From assembly GCF_900105455.1 (NCBI RefSeq), contig NZ_FNSF01000001.1, positions 873,001-937,000 on the forward strand: 64,000 nt of DNA, read 5' to 3'. The notes below the pieces were generated by a model that made no database searches, was not told the DNA's origin, and saw nothing but the letters and a program-made list of their open reading frames with translations. The stretch's first letter is position 1. Every line of letters starts with the position of its first letter. The translations under genes and the position numbers were made by a program. This DNA comes from Tenacibaculum sp. MAR_2009_124. Lineage in GTDB: Bacteria > Bacteroidota > Bacteroidia > Flavobacteriales > Flavobacteriaceae. Below are positions 49,784 to 58,819 of the stretch, one piece after another.

Positions 49784-51304
49784 ATGAAAAAAATTAACGT
49801 AAGCAAGCTAAGCTTGTTGTCATTATCATTAGTAGTATCGACATTTATTGGATGTCAAGATGGAATTAACGGAAAAGACGGGGTAGATGGAACGGATGGT
49901 TCTAACGGAACCGATGGATCTAACGGATCGGATGCTTCTTTGTATTTAACAGCATCAAAAACACCAAATTTCTTAAAGGTGACTGGTGAATTTTCTCATT
50001 TAAAAATAAAACCAATTTTATCATCAGAAGATGTAATTCCGAATACGCCTGATTTTGTATATGGATCAATGGCTGATGGAGCTGGTTTATTAGCTGAAGC
50101 TGATGGAACTTTTACATTTATTAATAATATTGAGGCCGATTACTCAATAGCCAGAATTAAATTGAATGATAAATTAAGACCTGTATCTGGTGAATACATT
50201 TTAAATGCTGCAGCCACTGCAAATACAGCACAATGCTCAGGATCATTAATTACTCCTGAAGAACATGGATTTGGACCTTTGTATTTATCAGGAGGTGAAT
50301 GGGGAGGATCTTCTAAAGGTGTTTTCGCTACTGAAACGAATAAAAATGCTTCAGAGGCTGGTACAGCAAGAATGTTAACTTCATTAGGACAATGGTCAAC
50401 AGAAAATGCTGTGGCACTAGGAAAAGATGCATATGCAGATAAAACAGTGGTTTTTATTGGTGATGATAACAGTAATAACAGCGTGCCTTCAGGACAATTA
50501 GGGATGTATGTTGGTGATAGAGGTGATTTAGAAGGAGGTAAACTATATGGTTTAAAAGTTACTTCGGCTGGTATTAATTATGAAATGGACATGACTGAAG
50601 GTACTACATATGATGCTGAGTTTGTAGAGTTAACAGAAAAAGAAATTACTGCCTTAGATACGGAATGTAAAACCAAAGGTGTAATGGGATTCTCAAGATT
50701 AGAAGATATTGATTGGAGAAGAGGATCAGCAGCAAATAATAGAGAGTTATATATGGCCGTGACGGGAAGAAACAAACCTGGACTTGTAGGGAAAGGAACT
50801 CTTTATGGACGTATTTATAAAGTAGTTTTAAATGAAAACGATCCAACAGGAGCAGCAAAGATTACGTGTTTATTAGATGGAGATAAATTGGATGGTATTG
50901 CAAAAGATTTTCATAGTCCTGATAATATTTTGATAACTGAAAACTATGCGTACGTTCAAGAAGATCCAAACGGATACTTTGATACAGCCGATAAAACGCA
51001 TTGGGCTCGTTTATATCAGTATAATTTAAACACAGGTGATCTTAAAGTTGTATTAGAGTGTAATCAAGAAGATGCAGCTTCTAAAGGATACGGGAATACT
51101 ACGAAAGCATGGGAAATTACTGGTATGATTGATGTAACCGATGTTGTTAACGACGGTAAAAATACGTTTATGGTTATTACTCAAAATCATGGATGGGATC
51201 CAGCTGATGGAACTGCATTTACTGATCCGAATGCAAATGCAGATGTTGCTAATAGTAGAAAAGAAGGTTCTGTTTTACATATAATTACAGGACTAGATAG
51301 ATAG
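49784..51304 (+). CDS. PhoX-like (DUF839) lipoprotein with collagen-like N-terminal segment
   Basis: A 506-residue protein from the ATG at 49784; an upstream TTG frame is rejected since MKKINVSKLSLLSLSLV is the signal, with the lipid cysteine in FIGCQDG. Next come eight Gly-X-Y triplets (GIN, GKD, GVD, GTD, GSN, GTD, GSN, GSD), a flexible stalk. The rest resembles PhoX: ADGAGLLAEADGTFTFINNIE, SIARIKLN, a Cys-containing QCSGSLITPEE segment, FSRLEDIDWRRGS, and FHSPDNI. PhoX enzymes are Fe/Ca alkaline phosphatases. The conserved WGTWLTCEE-type iron motif is replaced here by a GGEWGG segment, so activity may differ. It is 5 bases before a di-heme peroxidase gene. Confidence 0.75.
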   Translation: MKKINVSKLSLLSLSLVVSTFIGCQDGINGKDGVDGTDGSNGTDGSNGSDASLYLTASKTPNFLKVTGEFSHLKIKPILSSEDVIPNTPDFVYGSMADGAGLLAEADGTFTFINNIEADYSIARIKLNDKLRPVSGEYILNAAATANTAQCSGSLITPEEHGFGPLYLSGGEWGGSSKGVFATETNKNASEAGTARMLTSLGQWSTENAVALGKDAYADKTVVFIGDDNSNNSVPSGQLGMYVGDRGDLEGGKLYGLKVTSAGINYEMDMTEGTTYDAEFVELTEKEITALDTECKTKGVMGFSRLEDIDWRRGSAANNRELYMAVTGRNKPGLVGKGTLYGRIYKVVLNENDPTGAAKITCLLDGDKLDGIAKDFHSPDNILITENYAYVQEDPNGYFDTADKTHWARLYQYNLNTGDLKVVLECNQEDAASKGYGNTTKAWEITGMIDVTDVVNDGKNTFMVITQNHGWDPADGTAFTDPNANADVANSRKEGSVLHIITGLDR

Positions 51305-51309
51305 TATTT

Positions 51310-53088
51310 ATGAGGTATATATATTATAAGGCGAAGACATACATTTTTGTATGTCTTTCGCTTTTAGCCATAGGATGTGGTCAGAAAGATAAAAAGTACG
51401 ACGTGGTCGATACTTTTGAAAAAGAGATTTCTATAGTTTATGAGAAACAACTAGAAGCTTCAGCGAGCTATTTGGATAGTTTAAATGCGACTATGGAAAT
51501 TGAGAAAAAAAGAGACTTTTATGCTAAAGCTCGCAAGAACTTTAAGCTTTTAGAACCTGTTTTAGCACATACAGATAAGAATAATTATAAATCGTTAAAC
51601 GCACCGAATATTCTTATTGTAAAAGGGGAAGAAAGTTTAGATTTAAAGGTAATGAATCCGATTGGATTTCAAGTAATTGAAGAGACACTTTACGAAGATA
51701 CCTTAGATACATTAGCTTTAAAGAATTTGGTAAATGTTACAAGTGCTCGTTTAAAGTTAATAAAGAATAATTTACATCTTCAATTAAAAGAGTATCATAT
51801 TATTTGGTTATTGAGAGAGCAGATAACTCGTATTGCAACGACTGGAATTACAGGTTTCGATTCTCCTGTTTTGAATCAATCATTGTTAGAATCGAGTTAT
51901 ACATACGAAACCTTAAAGGAGATTGTAAAATTGAATAGGAGTAAATTTTCTTCAAAAGATATGTACGCTAAGGTTATTAAAAGCTTTGAGATGGCTCAGT
52001 TCGCTTTGAAAACCGATTTTAATGCGTTTGATCGCTTCGATTTTATCCAGAATCATACAGACCCTCAATTGAAGTTATTATTAGAAGTTCAAGAAGATTG
52101 GAAGGTTCAATTTCCGTTTGAATTAGGATTGAGTAATAATATGCACACACTATTTTCGGAATCTACCTTAAATAAAGGCTATTTCTCAGACAAGCAGAAT
52201 GATACGGTTAAAATAATAGAGAAGGAGGCTCTTGGAAAGGCATTGTTTAATGATGTTTCGTTATCAAAAAATTATAATATGTCCTGTGCTAGCTGTCATA
52301 TTAAAGATTTGGCATTTACCGACGGAAAGAGAGTATTTGATAAAAACCAAACACGTAATACGCCAACATTAACCTATTCGGCCTATCAAAAAGGTTTTTT
52401 TATGGATTCAAGAGCTGGAAGTTTGGAAGGTCAAGTGGTTGGTGTGGTAAAAAATCATAATGAGTTTAATACTTCTATGGATTCAGTTATAGCTAGAGTG
52501 TTTCAGAATAATGATTATAAAAAGAGTTTGGAAACGTTATACGGTAACAAAAGAGTTTCTTATAATATTAGACATGCAATAGCTTCGTATATTAAAAGTT
52601 TAAATGCGTTTAGTTCAAAATTTGATAAGAACATAAGAGGAGAAGAAAATACATTAACGCAAAATGAGAAAAAAGGATTTAATCTTTTCATGGGAAAAGC
52701 ACTCTGTGCAACGTGTCATTTTGCTCCAGTATTTAATGGTACCGTCCCACCAAATTACTTAGATACCGAAATGGAAGCTATTGGAACACCGAATCTAGCA
52801 CAAAATGGTCTGAGTGAAGATTTAGGACGATATGATGTATTTAAAACAGAAGCACGAAAACATTTCTTTAAAACACCAACGATTAGAAATATTGGTAAAA
52901 CTTCACCTTACATGCATAACGGTGTTTTTAAAACACTGGAAGAGGTGGTCGATTTTTATAGTAAAGGAGGTGGTGTTGGTTTAGGTTTTGATTTACCTAA
53001 TCAAACGCTACCATTTGATAATTTAGAGTTAACCGATCAGGAAATAAAAGAACTTGTTTCCTTTATGGAAACCTTAACCGATGAATAG
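51310..53088 (+). CDS. Di-heme cytochrome c peroxidase/MauG-like lipoprotein with helical N-terminal domain
   Basis: A 592-residue lipoprotein (signal ending LLAIGCGQ). Residues ~30-290 form a helical domain with imelysin/EfeO-like character and no heme motif. The C-terminal half is a bacterial di-heme peroxidase: first heme CASCH in MSCASCHIKDLAFTDGK, second CATCH in KALCATCHFAPVF, with TPTLTYSAYQKGFFMDSRAG, TPTIRNIGKTSPYMHNGVF and a distal Met/His segment. MauG relatives oxidise protein residues rather than just peroxide. It lies 5 bases after the PhoX-like gene and ends in a strong terminator, so the two form one operon. Confidence 0.9.
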   Translation: MRYIYYKAKTYIFVCLSLLAIGCGQKDKKYDVVDTFEKEISIVYEKQLEASASYLDSLNATMEIEKKRDFYAKARKNFKLLEPVLAHTDKNNYKSLNAPNILIVKGEESLDLKVMNPIGFQVIEETLYEDTLDTLALKNLVNVTSARLKLIKNNLHLQLKEYHIIWLLREQITRIATTGITGFDSPVLNQSLLESSYTYETLKEIVKLNRSKFSSKDMYAKVIKSFEMAQFALKTDFNAFDRFDFIQNHTDPQLKLLLEVQEDWKVQFPFELGLSNNMHTLFSESTLNKGYFSDKQNDTVKIIEKEALGKALFNDVSLSKNYNMSCASCHIKDLAFTDGKRVFDKNQTRNTPTLTYSAYQKGFFMDSRAGSLEGQVVGVVKNHNEFNTSMDSVIARVFQNNDYKKSLETLYGNKRVSYNIRHAIASYIKSLNAFSSKFDKNIRGEENTLTQNEKKGFNLFMGKALCATCHFAPVFNGTVPPNYLDTEMEAIGTPNLAQNGLSEDLGRYDVFKTEARKHFFKTPTIRNIGKTSPYMHNGVFKTLEEVVDFYSKGGGVGLGFDLPNQTLPFDNLELTDQEIKELVSFMETLTDE

Positions 53089-53113
53089 AAGCTGCTTATA
53101 AAGCAGCTTTTTT
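53089..53113 (+). terminator. Terminator of the PhoX-like/peroxidase operon
   Basis: Stem AAGCTGCTT/AAGCAGCTT with loop ATA, then a T run. Confidence 0.9.
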
Positions 53114-53217
53114 ATTAACAGAATTTTATCATACATAAGGCAATACTTTCTCGTAATTTTGTTTTTATATATTGAACTCGTTTAAACGAGTTCATTGACT
53201 ATATCAAACAAATAATT

Positions 53218-53949
53218 ATGCAATATTTTAAATATCTCTTCGTTTTTCTAGCGTTTCTTGCATGTAAACCTGAATACACAGCTCAAGAAATTGTTGATGC
53301 GTCTATTAAAAATTCAGGTCTGAATGTTTTAGATAATTCTGAATTAACATTTAAGTTCAGAAATAACAGCTACAGTGCTCATAGAAATAATGGAGATTAT
53401 AACTATACTAGGATTGCAAAATCAGATAGCACCGTAACGAAGGATGTTCTATCAAATAAAGGATTCAGAAGATTTATAAACGGAGAAGAAGTTGAGTTAA
53501 CTGAAAAACGAGTTAATCAATTGAGTAATTCTGTAAATTCAGTTCATTATTTTTCAGTATTACCCTACGGCTTGAATGATAAAGCAGTTATAAAAAAACT
53601 ATTAGGTAGTACTTCAATCAAAGGAATTGACTATTACAAAATTGAAGTTACCTTTAATAAAGTGGGAGGAGGAGACGACTTTGATGATGTTTTTCTATAT
53701 TGGTTCAATAAGGAAACACTTCTATTAGAATACATTGCTTACAAATATCATACAAGCGGCGGAGGAATTCGTTTTAGAGATATGAAAAAAGAACATGGTG
53801 TGAACGGAACGAGATTCTTGGATTATCAAAATCTTAAACCAAAAAGTATTGATATAGATTTCTATGCAATAGATAAATTATATGAAGAAGGTAGTTTGTT
53901 AAAAGTTTCTGACATTGAATTAGAGAACATTCAATTGAGACAAAATTAG
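53218..53949 (+). CDS. DUF6503 family lipoprotein
   Basis: A 243-residue lipoprotein (signal MQYFKYLFVFLAFLACKPEY with the lipid cysteine at residue 16). AQEIVDASIKNSGLNVLDNSELTFKFR, KGFRRFINGEEVELTEK and the YYKIEVTFNKVGGGDDFDDVFLYWFNKET segment match the Bacteroidetes DUF6503 family. The fold resembles LolA/LolB-like lipoprotein carriers, a half-open beta-barrel, but function is unproven. It lies 37 bases before the AraC-type regulator and may be co-transcribed. Confidence 0.85.
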   Translation: MQYFKYLFVFLAFLACKPEYTAQEIVDASIKNSGLNVLDNSELTFKFRNNSYSAHRNNGDYNYTRIAKSDSTVTKDVLSNKGFRRFINGEEVELTEKRVNQLSNSVNSVHYFSVLPYGLNDKAVIKKLLGSTSIKGIDYYKIEVTFNKVGGGDDFDDVFLYWFNKETLLLEYIAYKYHTSGGGIRFRDMKKEHGVNGTRFLDYQNLKPKSIDIDFYAIDKLYEEGSLLKVSDIELENIQLRQN

Positions 53950-53986
53950 ATATTCAAAAATCGTATTACTTTTAAGAAAACCCCCT

Positions 53987-55120
53987 ATGTTTTTTAAATT
54001 CGGAATATTTATTGCTATTTTCTTAGTAATCTTGCTCATTTTAAAAAGAAATAAAACAAATTCAGATAGAATACTTGGATATTGGCTATGTTTAATGGCT
54101 GTCCATTTATTTTTTTTCTATTTAAGAGATAGTGAATTAATGGTAGAAATGCCTTATTTAATAGGTGTTGATTTTGTTTTTCCGATACTCCAAAGTGTCT
54201 TTTTGTATTTTTATGCTAGAAGTATTACAGGAAATGGTTTATCAATAAAAAAAACACTTGTACACTTAATACCTACTTTTATTCTGTTAATTACATCAAT
54301 ACCATTTTTTATGCTAGATGATGAAACCAAGATTGATATTGTCATTAGGCGTACAAATCATGATTACGATTGGTATGATTATTTAAGTACAATTTTTGTA
54401 ATAATATCGGGTTTTGCTTATTGCGTAACAACCTTGTTTTTAATAGAAGAGCATAAAAAAAATATACTTCATAGATTTTCAAATACGGATAATAAAGAAT
54501 TAATCTGGTTAAAAAACTTAACAATAGGCTTGTTAATTATATGGTTGTCTGTATTTATAACGGATAATCCGGCTATTATTTTTTCTTTAGTGGTGTTATT
54601 TGTTCTATTTATTGGTTTTTTTGGAATCAATCAAACGTCTATTTTCTCTTCGCAACCTATAAATAAAGAAGAATTAAATATTTCTTCACAGAATACTTCC
54701 GATAATATAGTTGATGCAAGTGTTAGTGAAATTACCATTAGTAATGTAAAAAGGCAATATGTAAAGTCGGGATTAACAACTCAAATGTCAAATGGTATAT
54801 ACAAATTACTGAGGTCAAAAATGCAAATGGAAAAGCTTTTTCTAAATAATGAATTAACCTTAACAGAATTAGCAAAAAAATTAGAGGTAAAATCAAACCA
54901 TTTGTCGCAAGTTATCAATGAAAGAGAAAATAAAAATTTTTACAATTATATAAACACTTTACGTGTAAATGAGTTTTTACAAATTCATAAGGCTCCAGAA
55001 AACAAAAACCTTACTATTCTAGCAATTGCCTTAAACTGTGGGTTTAAATCTAAATCTACATTTAACAAACATTTTAAGTTAATTACTGGTAAAACTCCAA
55101 AGGATTATATTAATTCGTAA
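53987..55120 (+). CDS. Membrane-bound AraC family regulator
   Basis: A 377-residue protein with seven hydrophobic segments in the first ~220 residues, then a linker and a C-terminal AraC/XylS DNA-binding domain. The domain has LTLTELAKKLEVKSNHLSQVINERE as the first HTH and LTILAIALNCGFKSKSTFNKHFKLITGKTP as the second. Such integral membrane AraC regulators are typical of Bacteroidetes. It precedes a TonB receptor/DUF4249 pair in the same direction, past a terminator. It probably controls that pair or the DUF6503 gene (inference). Confidence 0.93.
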   Translation: MFFKFGIFIAIFLVILLILKRNKTNSDRILGYWLCLMAVHLFFFYLRDSELMVEMPYLIGVDFVFPILQSVFLYFYARSITGNGLSIKKTLVHLIPTFILLITSIPFFMLDDETKIDIVIRRTNHDYDWYDYLSTIFVIISGFAYCVTTLFLIEEHKKNILHRFSNTDNKELIWLKNLTIGLLIIWLSVFITDNPAIIFSLVVLFVLFIGFFGINQTSIFSSQPINKEELNISSQNTSDNIVDASVSEITISNVKRQYVKSGLTTQMSNGIYKLLRSKMQMEKLFLNNELTLTELAKKLEVKSNHLSQVINERENKNFYNYINTLRVNEFLQIHKAPENKNLTILAIALNCGFKSKSTFNKHFKLITGKTPKDYINS

Positions 55121-55146
55121 CTATTTGATTTTAAACGGTTAAAAAG

Positions 55147-55177
55147 AGGTTCGAACGGATAAGTTCGAACCTTTTTT
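55147..55177 (+). terminator. Terminator after the AraC-type regulator
   Basis: 10-bp stem AGGTTCGAAC/GTTCGAACCT with loop GGATAA, run of T. Confidence 0.92.
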
Positions 55178-55260
55178 GAATACTAGCCGATAGGTTGGGT
55201 CGATTTTTACCTTTTTATATCACAATTTTGTCCCAGAAATTAAATTTAAAAGTAAACTTA

Positions 55261-57600
55261 ATGAAGAATTTTTTTGCAATATGTTTATTGTTAATTCCAG
55301 TGTTTGTTGCTGCGCAAAACATAACAGTAAGGGGAACTGTTAAGGACAAACAAAATGGAGAGAATATTTTTGGAGCTAGTATTTACGTTGAAGGGACAAC
55401 AATTGGAAGTATGACGAATGAATATGGATTTTATTCGATTACCCTTCCAAAAGGAAAAAGTACTATTATGGTGAGTTTTGTTGGTTACAAAACCATTTAT
55501 AAAGAAATTAATGGTGACGCAAATGTTACTTTAAATTTTGAAGTGGAGGCTGAGTCTACTCAATTATCTGAGGTGGTTATTGATGCGGGTAAATCAAAAA
55601 AAGCTAATATTCGTTCACCTCAAATGGGAGTATCAAAACTTCAAATTAAAGATATTGAGAACATACCTGTTGTATTGGGTGAACCTGATATTTTAAAATC
55701 TATCCAAAGCCTACCAGGAGTTACCAATGGAGGAGAAGGATCAAGTGGTTTTAATGTTAGAGGAGGAGCTGCCGATCAAAATTTAGTTTTGTTGGACGAA
55801 GCAACTATTTATAATACGGCACATTTACTTGGTTTCGTGTCTATTTTTAACTCAGATGCTATCAAAGACGTAAAATTGTATAAAGGAAGTATTCCGGCTG
55901 AATTTGGAGGAAGAGTTTCGTCAGTACTTGATGTTCGTCAAAAAGATGGTAATAGCAAACGATTCACCATAAATGGAGGAATTGGTGTGGTATCAAGTAA
56001 GTTGACTTTGGAAACGCCAATGTTTAACAAAAAAGGTTCAATATTACTTGCGGGCCGTGGATCTTATGCTCATTTATTTATTCCGGGTGATAATAAGGCA
56101 TCTTTTTATGATGTAAACTTTAAGACCAATTATGAATTAAATGAGAACAACCGATTGTACTTCTCGGCTTATTTAGGAAGAGATTATTTTAATACCAACT
56201 TTGTGGCAACAGACTATGGAAATTCAATTGCTAGTTTAAGATGGAATCATGTTTTTAACGACAAACTGTTTTCAAATTTATCCTTTATCTATAGTAATTA
56301 TGATTATCGCATACTTCTTAACGGAATTGACTTAGATTGGAAAGCAAATATCGAAAATGCCAATGTTCGCTATGATTTTAAATATTATCTTTCTGAGAAA
56401 TTTAAATTAAACTTTGGATTTAATAGTACGCTTCATGGTTTTAATCCAGGAGAAATAAAACCATCTACTGATACTTCACCTATTAATCCGTTGAAATTAG
56501 ATAGAAAGAGAGCTCTTGAAAATGCAATGTATGTTGATGTCAATCAAACAATAACAGATAAGTTTAGAGTTTCGTATGGAATACGTTTTTCTAGCTTCCA
56601 TAGATTTCATACAGAAGATTTAAATGTGTATAAAGATGGTTTAGCTGTTGTTTATAATGAGTTTCTTGAAAAATACCAAAGAGGTGAAGTAGTAGGGGAA
56701 ACCTCTTCTATGGAATCATATTACAACTTTGAACCTAGATTAGCTTTATCTTATGAATTAAATGAAAGTTCTTCAATAAAAGCAAGCTATGCTAGAACTG
56801 CACAGTACTTACACTTATTATCAAACACAACAACAATAAATCCAGTTGATATTTGGGCACCAAGTGGTAATTTTATAAAACCTCAAAAGTCTAATCAATA
56901 TGCTTTAGGGTACTTTAGAAACTTTTTAGATAATAACTATTCGATAGAAGTAGAAACGTATTACAAAACGATTGATAATCGAATTGATTATATAGACGGA
57001 TCAGATTTAATAGGAAATAATAACATAGAAACAGAAATACTAAATGGTCATATGAGATCATACGGAGTTGAGTTTTTAGTAAGAAAAAATACGGGTAGTT
57101 TTCAAGGTTGGCTAGCATACACACTTTCAAAGTCTGAGCAACAAACTCTCGGAGGAGCTGCTGGAGGGCCTGGAATTAATGGAGGTGAATGGTATAATGT
57201 GAATTTTGATCGTCCGCATGATTTCTCATTAACAGGAACTTACAAACTCAATGAAAAATGGACTTTTGGAGGAAATTTAGTGTATCAAACTGGACGTCCA
57301 TTAACTGTACCAAATGGTCAATACAATTATTTAGATTTATCAATAGCTACTTATGGAGATAGAAATGGTAGCCGTCTTCCTGATTATCATCGACTGGATG
57401 TTTCAGCAACCTATACTCCAAGGATAGATCCGAATAAGAGATGGAGAGGTGAATGGAAATTTGGTATTTATAACCTTTATAATCGTAATAATGCACAAGA
57501 CATTAGTTTTGGTCAAAATAGCTCAACAGGTAATAATGAAGCTACTCAAACATCAATTTTTGGTATTGTGCCTTCTTTGTCTTACAATTTTAAATTTTAA
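55261..57600 (+). CDS. TonB-dependent receptor with carboxypeptidase-like regulatory domain
   Basis: A 779-residue outer-membrane receptor. The signal is MKNFFAICLLLIPVFVAAQ (ATG at 55261; the upstream TTG frame is rejected). A CarboxypepD_reg-like domain (about 20-110: VRGTVKDKQNGENIFGASIYV) precedes the plug (about 120-230: SLPGVTNGGEGSSGFNVRGG) and a 22-strand-type barrel ending FGIVPSLSYNFKF. It is shorter than SusC proteins and lacks the SusC signature; the partner is a DUF4249 lipoprotein, not SusD. It may import an iron complex, peptide or other ligand; substrate unknown. Confidence 0.93.
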   Translation: MKNFFAICLLLIPVFVAAQNITVRGTVKDKQNGENIFGASIYVEGTTIGSMTNEYGFYSITLPKGKSTIMVSFVGYKTIYKEINGDANVTLNFEVEAESTQLSEVVIDAGKSKKANIRSPQMGVSKLQIKDIENIPVVLGEPDILKSIQSLPGVTNGGEGSSGFNVRGGAADQNLVLLDEATIYNTAHLLGFVSIFNSDAIKDVKLYKGSIPAEFGGRVSSVLDVRQKDGNSKRFTINGGIGVVSSKLTLETPMFNKKGSILLAGRGSYAHLFIPGDNKASFYDVNFKTNYELNENNRLYFSAYLGRDYFNTNFVATDYGNSIASLRWNHVFNDKLFSNLSFIYSNYDYRILLNGIDLDWKANIENANVRYDFKYYLSEKFKLNFGFNSTLHGFNPGEIKPSTDTSPINPLKLDRKRALENAMYVDVNQTITDKFRVSYGIRFSSFHRFHTEDLNVYKDGLAVVYNEFLEKYQRGEVVGETSSMESYYNFEPRLALSYELNESSSIKASYARTAQYLHLLSNTTTINPVDIWAPSGNFIKPQKSNQYALGYFRNFLDNNYSIEVETYYKTIDNRIDYIDGSDLIGNNNIETEILNGHMRSYGVEFLVRKNTGSFQGWLAYTLSKSEQQTLGGAAGGPGINGGEWYNVNFDRPHDFSLTGTYKLNEKWTFGGNLVYQTGRPLTVPNGQYNYLDLSIATYGDRNGSRLPDYHRLDVSATYTPRIDPNKRWRGEWKFGIYNLYNRNNAQDISFGQNSSTGNNEATQTSIFGIVPSLSYNFKF

Positions 57601-57699
57601 TAGCAGAACGATAGTGAAGTCTTAATTTCCTTGTACTTGAATACCAAAAAGACAAGGCGAATTATATCTATTGAGTTAAACACTAATAAAAAGAAACAA

Positions 57700-58560
57700 A
57701 TGAAATATATAAATAAGAAGTTTTTATGGCTTTCGGCCGTCATTTTCATAATAACTGCATGTACCGAAGTAATTGATTTAGAGGTTCTTGAAGGAGAGGA
57801 AAGATTAGTAGTCGAAGCAAATATATTATGGGAAAAAGGCACGGAAGGAAATGAACAGGAAGTAAAGTTAAGTCTTACAACACCTTATTACAATGTCAAT
57901 GAAAAAAAACCTGTAACAGATGCTACTGTAAGCATAATTAATGCAACTCTTAATCGAACTTACAATTTAACTCATGATGAAAACGGTTCGTACAAAACAT
58001 CTGATTTTGAGCCAAATGCAAATCATGATTACTTGATTAGAATTGTATACAAAGAGGAAGTATATGAAGGAACGGAAAGATTGATGACAGTACCTGAAAT
58101 TCAAGATATCTCTCAGTCACGTTCTGAAGGGAACGATTCTGAAGTTCTTGAAGTTAAATTTTTCTATCAAGATGCACCTGACGAAGAGAATTATTATTTA
58201 ACGGGGTTTAAAACTCAAAGAGATTTATTTTCTGTTTATGATTTAACAAAAGATGAGTTTATAAATGGAAATTTAATTAAAGAAACTTGGGAGAAAATGG
58301 ACGATGATGATACAAGTGAAAATGAAGAGTTAACAAAAGATGATGTGGTTTCTATTGTTCATCAAGGAATTTCTAGACAATATTATATTTATATGAATAT
58401 TTTAATTAACCAGTATTATTCGGGACAAGGAGGAAATCCGTTTCAAGCAATTCCCGTTAAATTAAAAGGTAATATTATGAATGTTACGAATAAGGATAAT
58501 TACTGTCATGGATATTTTAATGTATCTGAAGTATCTAAAGCGGTTTATACCATTCAGTAA
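57700..58560 (+). CDS. DUF4249 family lipoprotein (partner of the TonB receptor)
   Basis: A 286-residue lipoprotein from the ATG at 57700 (signal ends FIITACTE). LEGEERLVVEANILWEK is the DUF4249 opening, with VTDATVSIINATLNRTYNL (carboxypeptidase-like/Ig strand) and KFFYQDAPDEENYYLTGFK following. DUF4249 proteins regularly follow TonB receptors of this type and are thought to sit on the receptor as a lid, like SusD on SusC (inference). It starts 99 bases after the receptor and ends in a strong terminator. Confidence 0.88.
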   Translation: MKYINKKFLWLSAVIFIITACTEVIDLEVLEGEERLVVEANILWEKGTEGNEQEVKLSLTTPYYNVNEKKPVTDATVSIINATLNRTYNLTHDENGSYKTSDFEPNANHDYLIRIVYKEEVYEGTERLMTVPEIQDISQSRSEGNDSEVLEVKFFYQDAPDEENYYLTGFKTQRDLFSVYDLTKDEFINGNLIKETWEKMDDDDTSENEELTKDDVVSIVHQGISRQYYIYMNILINQYYSGQGGNPFQAIPVKLKGNIMNVTNKDNYCHGYFNVSEVSKAVYTIQ

Positions 58561-58585
58561 TGTTTTAATATTTGGTTTGTAGAGA

Positions 58586-58614
58586 AAAAGCCGAAGACCA
58601 TTCTTCGGCTTTTT
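58586..58614 (+). terminator. Terminator after DUF4249
   Basis: 11-bp stem AAAAGCCGAAG/CTTCGGCTTTT, loop ACCATT, T at the end. Confidence 0.92.
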
Positions 58615-58819
58615 AATTAAAAAATGCGCTCGTTATATTGTATTCAGTTAACCTGATTTTTTTAATTCTAAAGTGAATTGTTATCATTAAGTTTTAGAAA
58701 ACCATGCTCACTAGTTTTTCTGACTATCATAAATAAAAAGAAGCTTTAACATTTCTACAAAGAACCATATTTGAACTAACAATTCATGTAGAAATAATGA
58801 AACCAATCCTATAAAAAAA

